Assembly (NCBI GenBank): GCA_003024175.1
Contig: MDYQ01000005.1
Coordinates: 124,001-188,000 of the forward strand
Direction of reading: 5' to 3'
From: Planoprotostelium fungivorum
Taxonomy: Eukaryota; Evosea; Variosea; Cavosteliida; Cavosteliaceae
Length of the DNA: 64,000 bases
The position numbers and the translations under genes were made by a program. Positions 35,673 through 44,058 of this stretch are shown here, in pieces. How positions within the stretch are numbered: the stretch's first letter is position 1; each line of letters opens with the position of its first letter. The notes below the pieces were generated by a model. It did not search any database and was not told the origin of the DNA. It was given only the letters and a program-made list of their open reading frames with translations.

Positions 35673-36601
35673 ATGAGCTCAGCTACAATCGAGGAGACAG
35701 AAGGAGAGCGCAATGATCTGATGAGCATCATACTGAAAACCGACCCCGAACAAATCTTGCAATCACTTCATACAGTTGAAGAGGGAGAGAAGTTTAGAGA
35801 GCTGATAGAACATCTCCGCCAGGACCTGCCAGTCAGATTAGGAACATTGGCCATTCAAAATGCCAAAGAAAACGAAGAGCCGGAGACTCAGAAGCTTCTC
35901 CAACGCATGAAACTCATCGCCTCTAAGACCCAAAAGGTAAATCATGATCGACTGGTATCATAATTCTGAGAACGAATGGAATGGCTGCTGAGCCTCTATA
36001 GGACGTATGGGAGGGAAGTGATAAGTCTGGCGCCACTTGGATCAATTGGAGTCTCATCGAAGTCGACACCACCGATCCCAATCTACCCATTCGCCTCTCA
36101 TTCAAGCACTCTGTGGACATCAGGAACCACTTCTTAGAAGAAGACGAGTTCTTCGACATATCATTCACGTACGGTGAACGATCTGGCCACCTCTGGAAGC
36201 ATGCCGTTGGACACGGACCTCGCACACCCAATGAGAAGGCCCTCTTCGATCTTCAGAGATGCCTCAACACCGATCTGTCCATCGCGAATCTCCTCCACGT
36301 CGTCACACGCGCATGCCTCGTCCCCTTCTATGAGTCCCCCGTCCCACAACTGTCCATACCGAAAGAGAGGGAGCTCTTCGAATATCAAAAGTTTGTGGAG
36401 ATGATCCGTAAGAGGGGCAGTCCCATCATGTTCTCTCCCAGAAGACAGAGGTCCAACAGCAGCCAAGCCCTTCTGCAGCCAGATACACCCACGAAGAAGA
36501 GAAGAATGAGAGAGGAGAAGAAGATGGAGTCACCCGTCTTGACATCACCGAAAGCTGCCCAAGTACCTCTTCTCGCCGCTCGGTCCCACAGAGAAATATA
36601 A
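35673..36601 (+). CDS. Conserved-looking nuclear-type protein, unknown
   Basis: Two exons with one intron at about 35936-36001. ATG 35673 starts an acidic helical region (LHTVEEGEKFRELIEHLRQD). The second exon has a compact globular block (GATWINWSLIEVDTT, RLSFKHSVDIRNHFLEEDEF, FDISFTYGERSGHLWKHAVG) and then VVTRACLVPFYESPVPQLS. The tail is basic with a likely nuclear localisation signal (TPTKKRRMREEKK) and SP/TP sites that could be kinase targets. About 290 residues. I do not recognise the family. Confidence 0.6.
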
Positions 36602-37024
36602 AGATCAATTATTTAAATGTCTTCTTTCTCGCGAACGTGATGATCCCTCGTCATCATGTCTATGTGTGCCTCTCCACCCTGCGGAATATTTCAGTACCTT
36701 CAGGTTCGAAGATTGCTGGTTAGACCATCCTGAAGTGCTCTTCTTTCGTGTTGAGATAAGAGATCACGAAATGAAATGAAAAATAGACAATTAATATGTG
36801 TACAATCTGTCTCATCACACGATGGACGAACGAGACGTGCGATATCCTCGAAAAGACCATTTTAAATTCATTTCCTGGCGAGAGAGCTTCTTTATTGCGA
36901 AGGCCTCAGATTCAAATCGAAGAGAGTACTGCTGCCGACCTCCTTCCCTCCCGCACGCTTCCCTCCACTGGTCACCCCCTGGTACCTGTCCCAAATCCGT
37001 CAGTCTACAACCCGCCTCCTCCCC
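36602..37024. other. Intergenic between convergent genes
   Basis: This is 3' flank of the unknown protein and of the WWE-BRCT gene. Open frames here are short and lack protein character. Confidence 0.4.
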
Positions 37025-39118
37025 TCACACTGTCCCCTCTTGGTCCCATTCGATGCCGGTGCCGTCGATGTTCCCGCGCAATTTCTTCGTGCTGCCGTCG
37101 GGGAAGCGCGCCAGACCTTCGAATTGGAGAAGCTTCTTGCTCGTGATTTCGATTTCGAATTTGTGTGGGACGTAGAAGGTGCACTCGAACGTGTTGCCCG
37201 GCTTAATGTGCTCGAAATCTGGAGGGATGTGAGATCACCATCAGCGGATGGATATAGACGATGATGATGTCGATGTGACTCGATCGATGATGATGATGTG
37301 AAGAGATGACGTGATGACCTCGAGAGGGCTTCGCTGGATTCTTCTTGACCTCGAAAGTGCTGGCGTCGTCTTGTTCTTCCGGTTCAGACTGTCCCACGAG
37401 AGTGTTACCATTCTCCAGTGTGGCCTTGTACTTCATAGGAATCTGAACCTGTTCCATCCGTCAGCCCTCATGATGCTCATGACGATGACCGAATCTCATC
37501 ACTCATGACGATCATGACGATGACCAAATCTCATCGCTCATGAGAGTCTATCTCACCTGATCGGCACCCGTGATGGCCTCGTATTCTTCAAAGACAAACT
37601 TGTTTCCTTGTATCTCTCCCTTCAATTTGGTCCTCGCAGAGTCCAGAGTCGGCCACAACATCTCGCCCTGGAACGTGTTGCCCTTTCTCTCTGTGATCTG
37701 CGAATGCGAATCAAAACTGACCGGTTGTAGACGGACAATCGAAGACGTCTCGTGAGATGTCATACCTTCAGTACCAGAGGGTAGGTCGATCCATCAGATT
37801 CCATTGTACAGTTACCAGTCCACTCAGTATCGGCCAATAGCGATGGTGCGTCTGTGATGTCTGAGACGATTCAATGCACAGAACACTCTTCCACCTCCAG
37901 AGTCCAAGATAGGTATGGTGAGACATTTTCCTTCGTATTTCTGATTCTCGTCCTTCTTCTCTTCTTTCTTCTTCTCTTCTTCCTTCTTCTTCTCCTCCTC
38001 TTTCTTCTTTTTTTCCTCCTCTTTCTTTTTTTCCTCCTCTTTCTTCTTTTCCTCCTCTTTCTTCTTTTCCTCTTCCTTCTTCTTCTTTTCCTCCTCTTTC
38101 TTTTTTTCTTCTTCTTTCGTCTTCTCTTCCTCTTTCTTGTCGTCCTTCTTCTTCTTTCTGGGAGGCTAAATGCATGAGCTCTCTCCATCATGATGATGAA
38201 AAGTTCATCATCATGACAAGTGATCACCTCATCCTCATCCGTGTCATCATCGGCCGGTCTCTTTTTGCTGAGGAATTGCAGTTCTGCTCGGTTGTTGTTC
38301 AATTGATTTTTCTTCAACGCTTTGTCCTTGAAAGTTGCAACTTTCACCAATTTGTCCTCTAACCAAGACAAGTCCAGTATGACGACCTGTCATCATCGTC
38401 ACCACGATCATCAACACGATCGAGGGTCTCACATCGGCCTCATAAGCCTTCTGAAGAGCGTCCAAATATTCTGGCTTCTGCAGGTCTGCATCGGGGATGA
38501 GGACTTTGGTGATGGCTTTACTCCAATTGCTGCTGGTGAGACCTCCATACAGCTCGATGGTCTCCGATATGTTCTTCTTTCGGCTGGCAGTGAAGGAACC
38601 AAGTAGTAAGAACTTCTCTGTGGATGATGTCGGTCGAATGTGCATTGATGGAGGATGAGATGAGATGGTGATGACATCACCATTCTCAAAGGTTGTGGGG
38701 ACGACTCTGCGGATGGCTCTCCTCTTATTGGGGTCGTCGTTCCTCCGTTGAACGGCGATCACTTCATCTTCACAGTCCAGAGACTGAGATGGTCAACTCC
38801 TGGAGAAGAGATGGAAGATGAATGCAACTCACTCCTTTGTTGAAGTTCTCGAGGACCTCTTTGTGATTCAGAGATAGATCGATGTAGCGCTCAGAATCGA
38901 CTTTGACCTGCACATCGGTCATTTTCACTCCGATGGAGACGTCACATCGTGGATGCGAGACTCGAATAGAGGTCGATCGTGTGGATCACCTTCTTCTTTC
39001 CACTATCGTATGCGGCCTCGAACACGGCGGCGGTGTCTGCATCGTAAAAGATCCAGTCTGACTTATCGCCTCGCCAGGCCCAATGGACTGCGTTGGGTAA
39101 CTTCTTCGCTGCAGGCAT
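37025..39118 (-). CDS. WWE-BRCT protein with Lys/Glu-rich spacer and beta-rich repeats
   Basis: ATG 39118 leads into a WWE domain (VHWAWRGDKSDWIFYDADTA, then VDSERYIDLSLNHKEVLENF and an end like NKRRAIRRVVP), a fold that binds poly- or iso-ADP-ribose. A BRCT domain follows (KFLLLGSFTASRKKNISETI, ELYGGLTSSNWSKAITKVLI, SWLEDKLVKVATFKDK). Then comes a basic motif KKRPADDDTDEDE, a Lys/Glu-rich spacer of about 70 residues (38160-37960), and a C-terminal region of at least two related blocks of the form GNTF-GE-WP-L-K-GxIxGN (LDSARTKLKGEIQGNKFVFE; FPDGSTKKLRGNIDGTGIEW). It ends TV, TGA at 37025-37027. The layout suggests a nuclear ADP-ribose/DNA-damage protein. No PARP catalytic domain is present. 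Divergent to the acidic protein gene at 39396. Confidence 0.75.
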
Positions 39119-39395
39119 GCTTGTGTTTTAGATGAAGGATGACTCTTAGGTTGATGTGTGTCGATGATGCTGTGGGAATAGATGGACACACGTCGCAGAT
39201 TTAAAGTCCTCTTCGAAGAATTGAAGGCGGGAAAATATACTCTCGTCTACAAGGGACACATCACACACCATGATTCTCAGTTTTCCTTGTATCTGATATC
39301 GATCGAGGGATAAAGGTGAGATTCGAAGCCATTTCAAATGGTGTTGATATCATATAGAGAGATAGAGCCATACATCTGTCACCACTATCATCACA

Positions 39396-39755
39396 ATGGC
39401 ACTCGATCCACGTAAAATGCTGGCCGAAGACCCAATCCTATTGAATATCCAAGCCATGGAAGGTGTCAAGACTGTTGCCATCGAAAAGTTCTCCATGATG
39501 GGATCCAGCACCGAGAACTACATCTTCGTCGTGATGGCCACACCATCTTTCAAACGTAGACCAGAGATCCCCGCTTCTGTCGGAGGTATCCGCATCATCA
39601 TGGAGTACGTCACAGAGCTCACCGAAGAAGAGACGAAAGCTCTCGCCAGCCTCGGTAGTGACAGCGACAGTGAAGGAGAAGAAGAAGGAGAGGGAGAGGA
39701 GGAAGGAGAAGAGGGAGAAGAAGAAGAGGGTCATGCAGGTGTGACAGAGGCATGA
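39396..39755 (+). CDS. Small acidic-tailed protein, unknown
   Basis: Single exon, 119 residues. The first 80 residues look globular (VKTVAIEKFSMMGSSTENYI then FVVMATPSFKRRPEIPASVG); the last 30 are almost all Glu/Gly/Asp. A possible AATAAA-type signal lies at about 39773. The upstream promoter shared with the WWE-BRCT gene has GGCGGGAAAA at 39227-39236. No family recognised. Confidence 0.6.
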   Translation: MALDPRKMLAEDPILLNIQAMEGVKTVAIEKFSMMGSSTENYIFVVMATPSFKRRPEIPASVGGIRIIMEYVTELTEEETKALASLGSDSDSEGEEEGEGEEEGEEGEEEEGHAGVTEA

Positions 39756-39835
39756 GTTTCAGAGAATGCAAAGAATAAAAAGATTTTGTGTTTGTTTTTT
39801 TTCACAACATTTCCACGACGTGATCATCATACATC

Positions 39836-41098
39836 ATGAGCTCAGCCAAAGTTTGGGCAGAATTTAACGCTTATGACTTCGAGAGCGACCCACGTTGGGC
39901 TGAGGTCAAGAGACAGATCGAAAATGGAGTGTTAGAGTTTCCCACGGGTCTGTCTGAGAAGGATGCGTTAGAACGCATGAAATATCGAGTGAGATCAACT
40001 ATTGGTTCCTTTGCATTTTCCAACGTCCAAACAGTTTTACAAGAAGAATGTCGATTCCACCTTTGATCCTTCGAAACCCATCCGTGAAGAAGGTAATCCC
40101 ATCGTGTTGACGAACGTGACGATCAAATTGATCATAATGCAGCGCCGGAAGTGCCACCTCAGCAGACATATCGCGCACCACCCTCTACTGCCCCTCGATC
40201 ATCTTCTCAACCGAGTTACTCTCAAGAGCCTCAAACCACACCACGCTTCGTGGGCGCTTGACTGTTCGCTCAGGTGATGATATCACATCATTCGACATTT
40301 TCTCGTGAAGCGAAACGATTGACGAAGAACATCAGACCTTCATCATCCTCAGTTGCCTCCTGTACGCCGTCACCTTCGGCTCCTCCGGCCATTACTATCG
40401 TGCCCTCTACGCCGCTCTCATCTCATACGGACTCAACCTCTATTCCGCCTTTGGGGTACCATCATCCATCTCATCACAAAATGAACCTCTTCGCAGAGCA
40501 CTCGACAGTTCAACCGCGAGCTCTTGGCCAGAGTTCTGATGAACGACAACCTTCATTACTTTGTCCTCTATGCCGCTCTGTGTTTCGCTCGTCCTTCTTT
40601 CGACACACTCATACCGCTCGTCCTCTATTCAGTCTTGCACTTGTCAAACTTCATCATCAGTCCATCTGTAACGATTCCGGCCAAGTACATGGACTTGTAC
40701 CGGTGAGAAATTTGGCGGGAAAAACATCTGACGCGTTGTAGATCGAAGGTGCAGCCTACCTTGACTCAGGTCGTGCAGAGTCAACCTGCCATCCTCATGC
40801 AAGCTGCCACCGTGGAATTGTACAGTGGAATATTGGCCTTCGTCTCTTGCCTCTTGTGAGTCCATCTACAACGTTGTAGATGACGATATTTCTCACGTCT
40901 ACCAGCGGTGGAGGCATCATGCTGCCCCTGGCCTACTACTGGTTCTTGAACCTGAGATACACGTATAACCACAACACGAGGATGGTTCTGGAAAACTTCT
41001 TTACCAAGTTGGACTCCATCATCGACGGACCGTATTGTCCTTCCATCATCAACACCGGCTATCACTGGGTCAAGAGGACTCTCAATCGTCAGAGATAA
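39836..41098 (+). CDS. TMEM33/Pom33-family membrane protein
   Basis: Homologue of animal TMEM33 and yeast Pom33/Per33, multi-pass proteins of the ER and nuclear pore membrane. ATG 39836 starts a soluble N-terminal region (SSAKVWAEFNAYDFESDPRW) and a Pro/Ser/Gln-rich linker. After introns come membrane blocks: TFIILSCLLYAVTFG, RALYAALISYGLNLYSAFG, FNRELLARVLMNDNLHYFVL and DTLIPLVLYSVLHLSNFI. The C-terminal signature MLPLAYYWFLNLRYTYNHNT aligns with TMEM33 (QPFIYYRFLTLRY). It ends NRQR, TAA 41096-41098. Apparent in-frame TGA near 40260 falls in an intron (about 40251-40350). The intron at 40702-40740 contains TTTGGCGGGAAA; the one at 40872 carries the palindrome described in the findings. Confidence 0.85.
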
Positions 41099-41404
41099 AT
41101 CGTTCGGTGGCTTGTCAAGAGTTTTCCTCTGAGAGATGGAGTTTGTGTGACGATGGAACATGTCCATTTGTTGGTCGATGATGGGATATCTGACAGAGTC
41201 GACCCGCCGTATAATAGTTGAAGCTTCATCGAGTCAATCTTTCGGCCATCATCTGAACGAATGGGACGGTGACATTTCCTCCATACGAAAAGGTCCATTT
41301 GATCACGTGAGACAAGAAAGAAGAAGAAGAGAAGATATTTCGTGTGATGTATTCAGTTGCATTCTCTTATCCAGAAGGAGGCGTTGAGATGGAGAGCCCG
41401 CTTC

Positions 41405-41936
41405 TCATCCTCTGGCCATTACAGCTGGCTGAAGGATTAGAATTGGGGTGATGTTGTCTCACCGCGAGAGATCTGTCCAGGGCCTGTCTCTGCATGGCCG
41501 CCTCTTTGGCATTCTGAACTATCTTGTTGTGCAGGTGTTCCTTCTAATCGGACCGATCAGTTCCAACTCTTCCTCCATGCAATACAACCTTGCGAGTCAA
41601 GCGCTTGACTTCCATCTGAGCGCGGTGTAGCTGATGGTCGACTCTCATGTGTTCCCTCTTCTGGATGAAGGTGAGACGGCGATCTCGTGGAGGTGGTCTC
41701 ACGAGCTCGTCGCTCTCAGCCTGCAAGTTGAGAACTCCTTCAACGAGACTCAGTGCGGGGTCTCTGCGCTCGTCGGTTCTCCTGGAAGTTGTCATTACCT
41801 GTTTCTGATGGACGTAGCTCAACCTCTGGGTGATAGTCTCCTTCACAACCGAGAAGAGAGACAGTCCGGAATCGTAGATATACTTGAAGGCTTCCATGAG
41901 GTTGTCTCTCGTGTGTCTGATGGAAGGTAATGACAA
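41405..41936 (-). CDS. Small coiled-coil protein, unknown
   Basis: ATG 41936 gives MSLPSIRHTRDNLMEAFKYI then YDSGLSLFSVVKETITQRL. After an intron near 41800 the sequence is helical and charged (HMRVDHQLHRAQMEVKRLTR). A further intron (about 41588-41544, ending TTAG) leads to KEHLHNKIVQNAKEAAMQRQ then ALDRSLA, and a short last exon to TGA at 41405-41407. About 150 residues, mostly heptad-like helices, as seen in adaptor or tethering-complex subunits. The family was not recognised, and the last two exons are less certain. Confidence 0.45.
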
Positions 41937-42089
41937 AAACGCCGGAGTTCTGTTAACGTACCAATCTCACGTTAACTACCGTGTACAGATGAAAAGGCAG
42001 AAGGATTTCCGAGAAAAAAAGGGGAATAGTCTGTGGAGATAAAACTATAAATGTAATAATCATATGTTTTAATTGCATTCTCATTCCAG

Positions 42090-42182
42090 TAACTCGAAGG
42101 GTGGATGGGAAGAGATGCAGCGGGTGTGGCCATGTCTTCCGGCGCATGAGGATAGAGCTCCATCCTCCTCTTCAACCCGCCC
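42090..42182 (-). pseudogene. Duplicated fragment of the Zn2Cys6 factor gene (C-terminal part)
   Basis: About 90 bases closely match 44286-44377 in the same orientation, encoding the block KRRMELYPHAPEDMATPAAS, which in the full gene reads KKRMELYPQAPEDMTTPAAS. Flanks do not match, so this is an isolated piece of coding sequence placed about 2 kb from its source gene, with no sign that it is translated. Confidence 0.7.
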
Positions 42183-42270
42183 ATCAACGTGGGTGGTATA
42201 ACATCACAGGACCGACATGAGATAAGATTGTCTGTCCTGTTGATGATCACGACTTCCATTCGCAGGCTCC

Positions 42271-42591
42271 TCATTCTTCCATTTTATTGACCAGTTCTAC
42301 CAATACATCTCCGTGGCAAGGTCCAGGCTTGCACCAGCATCCGAGTGTCATCCCTTTCAATTCCCCAATCGATTCCATCAGTTGTGGTTGTGAGTAAATG
42401 TAATTCCTGAATCGCTCGATAGCAACCTTTGCAGAACCACATTCTTTTACTGAGAATGGGTTGTGCCATTTACTCTTTTTCAACTTCCATCCCCCCATGT
42501 AACATTGTCTTCCGATGTAAACGTCGCAATCCTGAATTATAACGCCCTTAGAACGTTTCAGACAGACGACCCTGACTTTCTTTTGTGGCAT
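42271..42591 (-). CDS. DUF4326 domain protein
   Basis: Intronless, 106 residues. The whole protein fits the DUF4326 family: VYIGRQCYMGGWKLKKSKWH, NPFSVKECGSAKVAIERFRN and the C-terminal LGCWCKPGPCHGDVLVELVN, with a conserved CWC...CHGD cluster likely to bind metal. The family is found mostly in bacteria, phages and large DNA viruses, with scattered eukaryotic members; its function is unknown. Lack of introns in an intron-rich neighbourhood is compatible with acquisition by transfer. It lies next to the duplicated gene fragment. Confidence 0.85.
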   Translation of the reverse strand: MPQKKVRVVCLKRSKGVIIQDCDVYIGRQCYMGGWKLKKSKWHNPFSVKECGSAKVAIERFRNYIYSQPQLMESIGELKGMTLGCWCKPGPCHGDVLVELVNKMEE

Positions 42592-44058
42592 TGATCACAT
42601 CGATGCGCTTGCATCTCCCTCGTTGTGATGATTGTAGACGAGTTTTCTTCTTCAGATTCGTTCGGTGAATTGCGCACCGGGAAATTTCTACAGCGTTATT
42701 CGAAATCTCCGCGAGATCTCCTCAACCACATTTGGTCAGTACCATGACTGACTCCATCGATACCGGCACGCCCCCTCACCAGAGTCGTCAGCAAGTGGAG
42801 ACAGATGTTGGATCTCACATACATCGAGATCACTCACAAAGACGAAGACGATGACTACACGGAGGAGGTGAAGATTTTCGACGTTTTCGTTTTAGAGAAG
42901 AAGAGAAGAATTAGAAGAGGAGAATCGGGAGAGAAATGATTAAGGGAGGCTGAAGATGACAAATAAGTGGAGATGGAATCTGAAGAAGAGATGATCGACT
43001 GATCGGAAGTGTCAGCTCAGATGTCACCCACAGCCATCAAGTCCATATAGCAATACATGCCACCCGTCATCGTGAAAGAACTTAAGTCCACAAGAAGGTG
43101 GAGGACACAAAAAATAGAGTCTTGAAGATCAGATGCTACCGTAAAAATGACGTCCATAGTTCCTGGGAGGTGACCAAGTCTCACAAACTTGATATGCAAA
43201 AAGGGAAAGACACTACTTGAATAAATCTGCAACCATATGAAAAGAGATATAGTTGCGATAGACCGGAGACCCACCTAAAGTCGTTAAACTCATAATAATA
43301 TGCCGATAAAGATCACACCACCTCTCCTAACTTCCACCCCCCCCCCACGCCAAAGATAGATCGATCGAGTGTGATCATGGCTTAAGAGATTTATCCATGT
43401 GTAAACACATGGATACAGATGGACCAACTTCGTTGTAGGATATCCATCGGGGGGGGGGGTTTGTTAGACATTTATAATGCTCCTCATGTTGTACACAATC
43501 TTATTGAAATGTTTTCTGTTGTTCTTCACGGGGGATTCAGCTCTTCTCCCCTTGTTTCATGCTGGCTGCCACTCATTCTTCTCTACGTGTCATCCATTCA
43601 GTCTATAAGCTGGGACACTTTTTCGAAGACCAATACAGTACGCCGTCGACCTGTCGGGTGAGTTTCACTTTACCTCACCCCCACTCACGACATCACATGA
43701 TTATTGTGTCATTCAACGTCACATCCCAAGCACATCATCATCATTGTCATAGTCCATCAGCATCATTCAATCTATTAGTGTATCTGGCGGGAGCGTACAG
43801 TCTCAAATATCCGCAGAACATCAGTCAAGGAGTTGGTACAGATCTCGTTATTGTCATTGCAATCGATTTTGTTCATGGTGCATTATACTCGCTTGAGGCC
43901 AATGGTTGAAGAATCATCAGAGGATGAACCATCAGAGGAATATCGATGCAATTGTAAAACGCATGCAAACGACACACATAAAAGATACATACGATGGGTC
44001 TGGCTTACAATTGTCCTTGGATAGAAGACACATCCCTCCACTATTTATAAGAACTCAT
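42592..44058. other. Gene-poor block with repeat and weak coding stretches
   Basis: Holds the third hairpin repeat (43360-43438) between two homopolymer runs (C run near 43337, G run near 43452). On the plus strand, 43559-43660 reads MLAATHSSLRVIHSVYKLGH and 43770-43907 reads LVYLAGAYSLKYPQNISQGV, separated by an intron-like gap. They may be remains of a small gene, but no start, family or full splice chain was found. A minus-strand frame at 43017-43274 is hydrophobic but unsupported. Confidence 0.4.
43360..43438. repeat. Hairpin repeat family H, copy 3
   Basis: Closest to copy 2: GATCGATCGAGTGTGATCAT start, stem ATCCATGTGT / ACACATGGAT, and ACCAACTTCGTTGTAG end. A G run follows it after about 12 bases. 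Confidence 0.75.

Noticed and set aside
37854-38177. Plus-strand open frame of nearly pure Leu/Phe
   Set aside because: It is the reverse complement of the Lys/Glu-rich spacer of the WWE-BRCT gene; low-complexity AAG/GAG codons read as CTT/CTC on the other strand.
40251-40350. Apparent premature stop in the TMEM33 gene
   Set aside because: The TGA falls inside an intron from GTGGGCG to ACATCAG that keeps frame on both sides.
43017-43274. Hydrophobic minus-strand frame that could be a small membrane protein
   Set aside because: No family match and no supporting exons; lies in repeat-rich DNA.
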